A stretch of 51,889 bases of DNA, taken from assembly GCA_002395835.1 (NCBI GenBank), contig DGVD01000008.1, positions 14,621 through 66,509 of the forward strand. Direction: 5' to 3'. Of this stretch, positions 35,512-42,734 are shown piece by piece (the first letter of the stretch is position 1; each line of letters starts with the position of its first letter). The DNA is from Bacteroidales bacterium UBA4293 (GTDB taxonomy: Bacteria > Bacteroidota > Bacteroidia > Bacteroidales > Bacteroidaceae). The notes beneath the pieces are model-generated. The model searched no databases and was not told where the DNA came from. It worked only from the letters and a program-made list of their open reading frames with translations. The translations under genes and the position numbers were made by a program.

Positions 35512-35542
35512 TTGGATAATATTTTTATCACACGTACCTTTG
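35512..35542 (+). promoter_or_regulatory. metY promoter
   Basis: TTG at 35512-35514, 20-bp spacer, TACCTTTG at 35535-35542; 41 bp before the metY ATG. Confidence 0.65.
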
Positions 35543-35582
35543 CACATGGGAAAAAAACAAAACAACTAAAAAAAATAAAACT

Positions 35583-36881
35583 ATGTCACAGAAAAATTTA
35601 CATCCAGAAACGTTGGCAATTCATGTAGGACAAGAACAAGCAGATCCAACAACCGACTCACGAGCAGTTCCTATTTACCAAACCACATCCTACGTATTTC
35701 ATAACTCACAGCACGCTGCCGACCGTTTTGGACTTCGCGATGCAGGCAACATCTACGGACGTTTGACAAACACGACACAAGGAGTTTTTGAAAGTAGAAT
35801 TGCCGCACTAGAAGGTGGTAGTGCCGGACTAGCTGTTGCTTCCGGTGCTGCCGCTGTTACCTATGCTTTGCAGAACATCGTCACGAATGGAGACCATATT
35901 GTAGCTGCCGACAATCTCTATGGTGGTTCCTATAACCTGATAACACATACCTTGACTAATCAAGGCATCACAAACACCATAGTCAATGTGAATGACCTGG
36001 AAGCCCTGGAGAAAGCTATTCAGCCGAACACAAAAGTCATCTATGCCGAAACCTTTGGAAATCCCAATTCAAACGTGCTGAACATTGAGGGAGTGGCAAG
36101 TGTAGCCCACAAACATGGCATCGTATTTATAGTAGACAACACATTTGCCCCCATCCTTATCCAACCTTTAAAACTAGGAGCAGATGTAGTAGTAATTTCA
36201 GCTACCAAGTTCATAGGTGGACACGGTTCTAGCCTTGGAGGTGTCATAGTAGAATCAGGCAAATTCGACTGGAAAGCAAATGCCGACAGATATCCTACCT
36301 TAGCTAAACCAGACCCATCCTATCATGGTGCCATATTTGCCGACGTGGCTAAATCTGCAGCATTCGTAACCCGCATTCGGGCGGTCATTCTCCGAGACAC
36401 TGGGGCCACTCTTTCCCCATTCAACGCATGGACTCTTCTTCAGGGTACAGAATCATTACCCTTGCGCATTGAGCGCCACACAGAGAATGCACTCAAGGTT
36501 GTGGAATACCTGGCACAGCACCCACTGGTCAGCAAAGTAAACCATCCGGCCATTCCATCCCATCCAGACCATGAGATCTACAAGAGATACTTCCCTAAGG
36601 GTGGTGGTTCCATCTTTACCTTTGAGATAAAAGGTGGACAGGAAGCAGCCTGGAAATTCATAGACTCGCTCCAGATTTTCTCCTTGCTGGCCAATGTAGC
36701 CGATGTGAAGTCGCTGGTTATTCATCCAGCTACAACTACCCATAGCCAGATGACTGCTGAAGAACTGGAAGAGCAGCACATCACCCCTTCTACCATTCGT
36801 TTAAGTATAGGAGTGGAGCACATAGACGACATCATCGATGACTTGGAACAAGCATTTAATAAAGTTCGGGATGAACTATAA
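35583..36881 (+). CDS. metY: O-acetylhomoserine sulfhydrylase (aminocarboxypropyltransferase)
   Basis: PLP enzyme (432 aa) of the Cys/Met metabolism family that makes homocysteine from O-acetylhomoserine and sulfide. The length and N-terminus PETLAIHVGQEQADPTTDSRAVPIYQTTSY are typical of MetY rather than MetB. The PLP lysine is Lys209 in VISATKFIGGHGSSLGG. Phosphate-binding (ASGAAAVTYAL) and C-terminal (SLVIHPATTTHSQM, STIRLSIGVEHIDDIIDDLEQAF) motifs are intact. Cytoplasmic, single gene with its own promoter and terminator, divergent from an Lrp-type regulator. Confidence 0.94.
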   Translation: MSQKNLHPETLAIHVGQEQADPTTDSRAVPIYQTTSYVFHNSQHAADRFGLRDAGNIYGRLTNTTQGVFESRIAALEGGSAGLAVASGAAAVTYALQNIVTNGDHIVAADNLYGGSYNLITHTLTNQGITNTIVNVNDLEALEKAIQPNTKVIYAETFGNPNSNVLNIEGVASVAHKHGIVFIVDNTFAPILIQPLKLGADVVVISATKFIGGHGSSLGGVIVESGKFDWKANADRYPTLAKPDPSYHGAIFADVAKSAAFVTRIRAVILRDTGATLSPFNAWTLLQGTESLPLRIERHTENALKVVEYLAQHPLVSKVNHPAIPSHPDHEIYKRYFPKGGGSIFTFEIKGGQEAAWKFIDSLQIFSLLANVADVKSLVIHPATTTHSQMTAEELEEQHITPSTIRLSIGVEHIDDIIDDLEQAFNKVRDEL

Positions 36882-36913
36882 TTAGAATGATAATAGACTT
36901 TATTCAACAAGCA

Positions 36914-36945
36914 GAAAGAGGGTACTTTTCAGCACCCTCTTTTCT
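36914..36945. terminator. metY terminator
   Basis: 10-bp stem GAAAGAGGGT/ACCCTCTTTT around 36914-36943, 10-nt loop, T-rich 3' side; also placed to end the convergent regulator gene at 36967. Confidence 0.8.
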
Positions 36946-36966
36946 ATTATAGTAAGTTCAAAAAAA

Positions 36967-37920
36967 TCACATCATAGAAAGATCCTTAATATCCTTCAGT
37001 TCTACCAATTTATTGACAATGGCATAAATGGTCAGACCTGCCGCAGAGTGAATCTGAAGTTTTTTGGCCACATTTTTGCGATGAGTCAATACAGTGTGGA
37101 TAGAAATACACAGAGCATCGGCTATTTCCTTATTTGCCATACCTTTAGCTACACAAGCTACGATTTCCTTTTCCCGCTTGGAGAGGCCTTCTTCTTCAGG
37201 CATCTCTGCCACTGTATTCCCTGCAGGAGTTGCCGTCTTGGACACTTCATGCTCCATGAGAGCTACAGCAGGAATAAACAGCCTGTTTTCTATGGCTGTA
37301 TGCTGACCCAAGTCTTGTTCAGCCGTGAAAATATCAAACAGGACAGAATAGAAGATATTATTGTCGGCCTGAGTGGGATAATACGTAATAATAATATTCT
37401 TCAGTTCCTTGAGCTTTTCATCCACATCATCGTGACGGCTGGCAAACACGTGGATATTAAAATTCTTCTGCACCTTGTTTTCCATGAGAGATTCCACATA
37501 AGGGAACACCTGTTCATTCTCATACACCATGTGCTTACGTACACCTTCCAGATAAGCATCAAAGAATTTGAGAATCAAGAAAGCTATCTCATTCGCCACT
37601 GAACAATCTATACTACTTATCAGTTTCCGACGAATGTTGGGGAATTTGAAATCCAGGAAATAAGTATGCGCATTCTTCAGGTAAGACATGAGAGTGGGCA
37701 CATGAAGTGATGAAATCATCTCTTGATTCACACTAGATTCATCAGCCAGAAAATTCACCACATTCAAGAAAGTCTTCGTATCTACCCCACTATTTTCACA
37801 AACCTCAGCCACTGTTTTATCCCCAAAACCAAGAGCCAGACCAAAACGGCTCATTACTTGCAACAACTTATAGTCGCGGGTAATGACCGAACTCATTTTA
37901 TCAGTTGCCTTATACCCCAT
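36967..37920 (-). CDS. Hemerythrin-domain LuxR/NarL-type transcriptional regulator
   Basis: 317-aa regulator with three parts. Residues about 15-60 resemble the ScdA/Ric N-terminal domain but lack its Cys pair (GFGDKTVAEVCENSGVD). Residues 70-225 form a hemerythrin-like four-helix domain with a full di-iron ligand set: His85, His130-x3-Glu134, His163 and His207-x3-Glu211. Residues 244-305 are a LuxR/NarL HTH (LSKREKEIVACVAKGMANKEIADALCISIHTVLTHRKNVAKKL). No phospho-receiver domain is present. It is divergent from an operon for an outer-membrane barrel, imelysin and a di-heme protein. NO, O2 or iron sensing is inferred from Ric-type hemerythrins. A -7 box lies at 37945-37952. Confidence 0.85.
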   Translation of the reverse strand: MGYKATDKMSSVITRDYKLLQVMSRFGLALGFGDKTVAEVCENSGVDTKTFLNVVNFLADESSVNQEMISSLHVPTLMSYLKNAHTYFLDFKFPNIRRKLISSIDCSVANEIAFLILKFFDAYLEGVRKHMVYENEQVFPYVESLMENKVQKNFNIHVFASRHDDVDEKLKELKNIIITYYPTQADNNIFYSVLFDIFTAEQDLGQHTAIENRLFIPAVALMEHEVSKTATPAGNTVAEMPEEEGLSKREKEIVACVAKGMANKEIADALCISIHTVLTHRKNVAKKLQIHSAAGLTIYAIVNKLVELKDIKDLSMM

Positions 37921-37944
37921 AAGTATTTGTTTTTATTCTAGATG

Positions 37945-37952
37945 CAAAGATA
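37945..37952 (-). promoter_or_regulatory. Promoter -7 box of the hemerythrin regulator
   Basis: Minus strand TATCTTTG, 25 bp upstream of the ATG at 37920. Confidence 0.5.
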
Positions 37953-37994
37953 CCACTTTTATTTAAAAAGGTCATAAATATCTCATCATGTAAG

Positions 37995-38018
37995 GGTAGA
38001 AATACCTATTTTAAGGTA
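37995..38018. promoter_or_regulatory. NarL-like palindrome next to the regulator gene
   Basis: TACCTAT (38003-38009), 2 bp, TAAGGTA (38012-38018): a 7-2-7 arrangement as in NarL-family sites (heptamer TACYYMT). It overlaps GGTA-N4-TACC (37995-38006). It lies about 50 bp upstream of the regulator's own -7 box and is a candidate autoregulatory operator. Confidence 0.5.
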
Positions 38019-38069
38019 TAGCAAAACGATAGAATCAACCTGCATAGATGAATTACGAACACTTTTTTT

Positions 38070-38116
38070 TACTACAATATGGGTATTGTCTGCTTTTGAA
38101 AGTCCACGTAACTTTG
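38070..38116 (+). promoter_or_regulatory. Barrel/imelysin/di-heme operon promoter with upstream NarL-like site
   Basis: TTG (38086-38088), 20-bp spacer, TAACTTTG (38109-38116). Directly upstream, 38070-38085 reads TACTACA-AT-ATGGGTA, a 7-2-7 element whose right half fits the NarL heptamer exactly. It starts 39 bp upstream of the -7 box, as do related elements at ccsBA and the small RNA. Confidence 0.62.
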
Positions 38117-38165
38117 CACTGGTAAAAAAATGCGCAAACGTTAACAAAAATAAATAAGCAATTCG

Positions 38166-39467
38166 ATGAAAGGTAAATTGTTGTTTACAACCCTACTGGC
38201 TTGTGCTGTTGCAACTCCAGTTTTGGCACAGAGCGAAGAGGAAAAACCTAAAGAAAAAAGATTTACTATAGGTGGCTATGGAGAAGCCGTAATGACACGG
38301 AATTATTACAGCCAGCACTTCAACCGATATAGAGACCCAGAAAGCCATGCCAACGATGAGAGTCATGGCCAGTTTGACATTCCACATGCAGTATTGAACC
38401 TAGGATACAACTTCGGTAAAGGCTGGACCTTCGGCATGGAGATTGAGTTTGAGCACGGAGGAACAGAATCCGCTGTAGAAGTAGATGCCGATGAAGCAGG
38501 AGAATACGAAGCAGAAGTGGAGCGTGGTGGTGAAGTAGCCTTGGAGCAATTCTGGATTAACAAGGAATGGCTGGATGGCAAGCTGAACCTCAAGTTCGGT
38601 GAGATTGTGATTCCTGTGGGAGAAACCAATGCACACCACATGCCTAATGAGTTCTTTACCGTTTACCGTCCAGAAGGTGAATCCATTTTTTTCCCTTGCA
38701 CCTGGCATCAGGTAGGTGCAGAACTTTGGGGACGTATCGGCCAATTTGGCTATGAGCTCCTTTTCACCAGCGGACTGGATTCCGAAAGATTCGGTGCTCA
38801 ATCTTTTATCCACGATGGAGCAGAAAGTCCATACGAATTTAAGATAGCCAACACCTACGCCGTAGCCGGACGTATCGACAACTACAGCATCCCAGGCCTT
38901 CGCCTGAGTCTAAGCGGGTACTATGGCAATTCCTTTAAAAACACATTAAGAACTGTCTCTTCAAGCAAATATGGCGATGTGAAGGGAACTGTGGCCATCG
39001 GAGCCTTTGGCTTGAACTACAAGGGCCACAACTGGATTGTACGTGGTAATGCCGACTTTGCTTATTTAAGTGATGCCAGCCTCATTACCTCTTTTAATAA
39101 TTCCTTCCCTACCCATAGCGGCCAGGACGGTTCTCCTTCCAAGCATCAGCCTATAGGCAGTCATGCTTACTCCTATGGAGTGGAAGCAGGCTGGAACATT
39201 TTCTCACAGTTTGAGAACATTCGCCGATCTGGTGAGAAGTTATATATTTTCGGCCGATATGAAAAGTACGACTCCATGAGCAGTGGCACCCACATGGCAG
39301 CCTATCGCTACCTCAAGGTAGGACGAATGGCTGTGGGTTTGAACTATGTTCCACTCAATGGCTTGACCATCAAGGCTGAATATAGCAAACGCTTCCTCAC
39401 ACAAACCTATAATGACGAGCCAAGCGTAAGTATAGGTGTAACCTATGCAGGATGGTTCAATCTTTAA
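38166..39467 (+). CDS. Outer-membrane beta-barrel (porin-like), first gene of imelysin/di-heme operon
   Basis: 433 aa; signal peptide at 1-21 (ends VLAQ), then alternating amphipathic strands with frequent aromatic residues and a C-terminal strand ending WFNL, typical of an outer-membrane barrel of about 16-18 strands. I recognise no specific substrate family; it resembles phosphate-selective/OprP-like or maltoporin-like barrels only in general form. It carries a His-rich stretch near residue 157 (NAHHMP) and an acidic loop at about 100-125 (EVDADEAGEYEAEVE). The imelysin gene follows after 48 bp. I infer it is the outer-membrane channel of an iron or haem pathway. Confidence 0.78.
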   Translation: MKGKLLFTTLLACAVATPVLAQSEEEKPKEKRFTIGGYGEAVMTRNYYSQHFNRYRDPESHANDESHGQFDIPHAVLNLGYNFGKGWTFGMEIEFEHGGTESAVEVDADEAGEYEAEVERGGEVALEQFWINKEWLDGKLNLKFGEIVIPVGETNAHHMPNEFFTVYRPEGESIFFPCTWHQVGAELWGRIGQFGYELLFTSGLDSERFGAQSFIHDGAESPYEFKIANTYAVAGRIDNYSIPGLRLSLSGYYGNSFKNTLRTVSSSKYGDVKGTVAIGAFGLNYKGHNWIVRGNADFAYLSDASLITSFNNSFPTHSGQDGSPSKHQPIGSHAYSYGVEAGWNIFSQFENIRRSGEKLYIFGRYEKYDSMSSGTHMAAYRYLKVGRMAVGLNYVPLNGLTIKAEYSKRFLTQTYNDEPSVSIGVTYAGWFNL

Positions 39468-39515
39468 GATGGACAATTATTCAGAAAAATTATAAACATC
39501 TAATTATAATAAAAA

Positions 39516-40868
39516 ATGAAGTATTTAAAGATTATGTGCTTCGCCCTGATGGCAAGCCTCACATGCACTGTTACAACATCTTGTAGCAGTGATGACGACG
39601 ACAACAGCCAAGTTGCCACTCTTCCTACCATTCAGGAATTGGATAATCAGCATGCAAAAATTGTTGTAGGTACAAAGACCTCTTCTCCTGATGGTACATA
39701 TACTTTAAGTAGCGGAGACCAAGTAACCGTAGTTAGTGGAGTCGTTGTTTCTATCAAGACCGCTGATAAAATTGCCAAAGAGGAAGAAGAGACCAAAAGA
39801 AACCAAGCACTTACCGCTGTTAATCAAAACTTCGTACATTCCACTGTTGTGGCAACATACAAAGGTTTGGCAGATGTAACAGAAGATATGATTGCAGCTA
39901 TTGAAGCCATTGCAGAAGGTGGTGACGATGAAGTGGCTGCTGCATGTGAACTCTGGAAGGATGCTCGCCAGTATTGGGAGTGGTCAGAATCTCATCTGTT
40001 TGGTGCAGCTTCCGGCTATAGCATTGACCCACATATTGATACATGGCCATTCGACCGCACTCAGTTTGAGGCCTATATGAAAAAATATAATCCTGCTACC
40101 AACGAGAAAGATGCAGCTATCATTGATGAAGCTATCGCTACCGGCCAGAACTTGACAGGTTTCCACGCAGTAGAATACCTGTTGTTCCGTGAAGGTCAGC
40201 CTCGCAAGCGTAAAGACATCAATGCCGATGAACTCTATTTCATGGAATCTGCAGCCAATGACCTCTATTTGAACTCTTGCATCCTGGAAGCAGCATGGGC
40301 AGGACTGGACAACGTTTCTTCTGCACGTCAGGCTTTGTTAGCAGAAGCTGAGCGCGAGCCAGCAGACAATTTCGGTTGGGAAATGGACAATGCCGGTCAG
40401 GCTGGTTCCCGCTGGAAAACCATTCTTCAGGGTTCTGTTCAGATTATTGAAGGTTGTTCCGACATTACCGATGAGGTAGGTAATGCTAAGATTGCCAGTG
40501 CATACAAGGAAGAGGATACCTCTTATATAGAGTCTCCACATGCCTACAACTCAATTACCGACTTCTATGACAATATCATTGGTGTGAAGAATGCCCTGTA
40601 TGGTCTGTCTCCATCTATCGAGAATTATAATGTAACTACTCCAGCTACTAATTCCGTAATAGGCTACGCCCTGACAAACGATGCACTGAAGGCACCTGCT
40701 CAGGATGTAATGAATAAATTGGAAACAGCCCTGGCTGCCATCAACAAAATGGTTCGTCCGTTTGTCAAGAACTACAAGGATCCTAGCTGTGGCGTAGCCA
40801 TCGATGCATTGGAAGACCTTGATGAGGCGCTGGGCGTATTAGCTGACGCATACCTCACACTGGAATAA
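39516..40868 (+). CDS. Imelysin-family lipoprotein
   Basis: 450-aa lipoprotein (Cys in TTSCSSDDDDN). The imelysin (IrpA/EfeO-M75-like) domain is recognised by the signature GxHxxE (Gly215-x-His217-x-x-Glu220 in GFHAVEYLL) and by WKDARQYWEWSESHLFGAASGYSIDPHIDTWP. Family members are periplasmic or surface proteins linked to iron uptake; they are not peptidases despite the M75 name. The Asp/Ser-rich region after the lipid Cys suggests surface exposure. Second gene of the operon, followed after 46 bp by the di-heme lipoprotein, the usual partner of imelysins. Confidence 0.92.
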   Translation: MKYLKIMCFALMASLTCTVTTSCSSDDDDNSQVATLPTIQELDNQHAKIVVGTKTSSPDGTYTLSSGDQVTVVSGVVVSIKTADKIAKEEEETKRNQALTAVNQNFVHSTVVATYKGLADVTEDMIAAIEAIAEGGDDEVAAACELWKDARQYWEWSESHLFGAASGYSIDPHIDTWPFDRTQFEAYMKKYNPATNEKDAAIIDEAIATGQNLTGFHAVEYLLFREGQPRKRKDINADELYFMESAANDLYLNSCILEAAWAGLDNVSSARQALLAEAEREPADNFGWEMDNAGQAGSRWKTILQGSVQIIEGCSDITDEVGNAKIASAYKEEDTSYIESPHAYNSITDFYDNIIGVKNALYGLSPSIENYNVTTPATNSVIGYALTNDALKAPAQDVMNKLETALAAINKMVRPFVKNYKDPSCGVAIDALEDLDEALGVLADAYLTLE

Positions 40869-40914
40869 TAGACGAATGTTATTTACACTACTTCATTTCT
40901 TAAATTAATAACTT

Positions 40915-42603
40915 ATGAGATATTTTAAGATTTATACCTTTGCCTTAGCAGCCTGCCTTGCATTGGCGGCCTGCGACGATAATGATATAAACATTACCCC
41001 TCAACCTACTCCTGACCCAGAGCCCACACCTGAGCCAGAGCCTGAATATGTAATCAATGAAGAAGAATATTATTCTGGTGGTGAGCTAGGAACAGTGTTC
41101 AATTCCAGTTCCTATGCCTTTGCACAGCCTACACCCGCTGTAGAAAATGCTGGCATGCACCAGTCTTTCATGAACGGTGAAAGATTCTTCGAACGTGATT
41201 TCCATCAGACTAAGGGTACACTGTTCGAAGGCCTTGGCCCGTTGATGGTTCGTAACGGCTGTCTTTACTGCCATCCGAACTATGGTTACGGAAAGAGAAT
41301 GGACCGCTATAAAGCTACCGATGGAGGTAATGGTTACTTGCTGGTATTCTATGATAAGAGCGATGATTCTTATCTGACCTCTCTAACAGGTATGCCACAG
41401 ACACTAGCTGTAAAACCATTCAAGGCACCACTGGATGAAAGCCAAATCAATATTCAGTGGGTAGAATATACCGATGAATGGGGTAACAAATTCGACGATG
41501 GAGAAACCTACAGCCTGATTTACCCAGAAGTGACTGTACCTGAAAGTGCGTTCTACGTACCTATTGAAAGTAAGAATGGTACATTGACCATGGACCAGGT
41601 AGGTATCCGTCTGGAAGCTACCATCGGTGTCTATGGAACTGGTCTGCTGGATGCTATTCCAGACGACTCCATTGTAGCTCAATGGGCTAAAGAGGACAAG
41701 TATGCCACCCTGAATCCAGCATTCTGGAATAGTGACACCCATACTTGGAACAGCTACTACAAAGGATTGTCAGGCGAGCCTTACGTACGCAGATTCACTT
41801 ACGCTATGAGCCGTGGTCCACTGTTGGATGCAGCAGGTGCTAACGCCATCTGGAACATCACCAATGTAACCCGTGACGACCGCAGATATCACTACATGAC
41901 CGCTGCGTATGCCAAGACTGCATCGGAAGACCCAGAAGTTCAGGCTGAGTTCTACAATTACTTCCCAGAAGAGAAGACTGATAAAGGCGTTAAATACGAC
42001 ATCTATCGCTACCTGATGGGTAAGGAAATCATCGAGAATGAAGACGGAAGCTACAGCACCGGAGCAAACATTGCCGATGTGGATATGACTCATGATGAAT
42101 ACAAGGACTTCATGATTTGGCACCGTGGTTTGGCAGTACCTGCTGCCCGCAACCTGGATAAGGAAGATGTAAAACTAGGCCACAAATTGTTCCGTCAAAT
42201 AGGATGTGCAACTTGCCATCGTCCTTCTTGGACTACTGGAGAGGATCACATTCAAGACCCAAACAATACCGGTAGCAATGTGAATGGATTCAGCGATGAG
42301 GACATGCCACGTTATCCACACCAGAAGATATGGCCTTATACTGATATGGTTCAACACCGCTTGTTTATGGTGAACGACATCCGTACCGGTTGGTGCCGCA
42401 CCACTCCACTTTGGGGTCGTGGTCTGTCACTCCTAGTGGCAGCACATCAGGACCGTCTGCATGACCGCCGTGCACGTAACGTAATGGAAGCTATCATGTG
42501 GCATGGAAACAAGCAAAGTGATGCCCGCAGATCTGTGGAAGCTTTCCGCAAACTGAGCAAAGAGGAACGTGATGCTGTCATCACATTCATCAATTCTATT
42601 TAA
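40915..42603 (+). CDS. Di-heme oxidoreductase-like lipoprotein (DUF1111, CxxCH x2)
   Basis: 562-aa lipoprotein (Cys in LAACDDND) with a Pro/Glu-rich tether (TPDPEPTPEPEPE) and a DUF1111/di-heme peroxidase-related domain. Two c-type heme motifs are present: Cys116-Leu-Tyr-Cys119-His120 and Cys431-Ala-Thr-Cys434-His435. The C-terminal block (TPLWGRGLSLL..., DRRARNVMEAIMWHGNKQ, FRKLSKEERDAVITFINSI) is typical of the family annotated as putative thiol oxidoreductase. It probably shuttles electrons at the cell surface or periplasm, perhaps reducing or oxidising iron for the imelysin. It requires cytochrome c maturation, supplied by the following gene. A strong terminator closes the operon. Confidence 0.9.
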   Translation: MRYFKIYTFALAACLALAACDDNDINITPQPTPDPEPTPEPEPEYVINEEEYYSGGELGTVFNSSSYAFAQPTPAVENAGMHQSFMNGERFFERDFHQTKGTLFEGLGPLMVRNGCLYCHPNYGYGKRMDRYKATDGGNGYLLVFYDKSDDSYLTSLTGMPQTLAVKPFKAPLDESQINIQWVEYTDEWGNKFDDGETYSLIYPEVTVPESAFYVPIESKNGTLTMDQVGIRLEATIGVYGTGLLDAIPDDSIVAQWAKEDKYATLNPAFWNSDTHTWNSYYKGLSGEPYVRRFTYAMSRGPLLDAAGANAIWNITNVTRDDRRYHYMTAAYAKTASEDPEVQAEFYNYFPEEKTDKGVKYDIYRYLMGKEIIENEDGSYSTGANIADVDMTHDEYKDFMIWHRGLAVPAARNLDKEDVKLGHKLFRQIGCATCHRPSWTTGEDHIQDPNNTGSNVNGFSDEDMPRYPHQKIWPYTDMVQHRLFMVNDIRTGWCRTTPLWGRGLSLLVAAHQDRLHDRRARNVMEAIMWHGNKQSDARRSVEAFRKLSKEERDAVITFINSI

Positions 42604-42622
42604 AAAAGAATAATCTACCCAT

Positions 42623-42660
42623 AAAAAACGTGTCTTTGGATTCAAAGACACGTTTTTTTG
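42623..42660 (+). terminator. Terminator of the barrel/imelysin/di-heme operon
   Basis: 16-bp perfect stem (42623-42638 with 42643-42658), GATT loop, T run. Confidence 0.9.
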
Positions 42661-42664
42661 TAAA

Positions 42665-42711
42665 TACCTAAATATGGTTATTTCTTATCTTTCTAAAAAG
42701 ATGTACCTTTG
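42665..42711 (+). promoter_or_regulatory. ccsBA promoter with upstream NarL-like site
   Basis: TACCTTTG (42704-42711), 23 bp from the ATG. The element 42665-42680 (TACCTAA-AT-ATGGTTA) starts 39 bp upstream of the -7 box, in the same register as at the operon and small-RNA promoters; AATACCTA (42663-42670) is identical to 45003-45010. Confidence 0.6.
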
Positions 42712-42734
42712 CACCAATTCAAGCATCATGCCCT

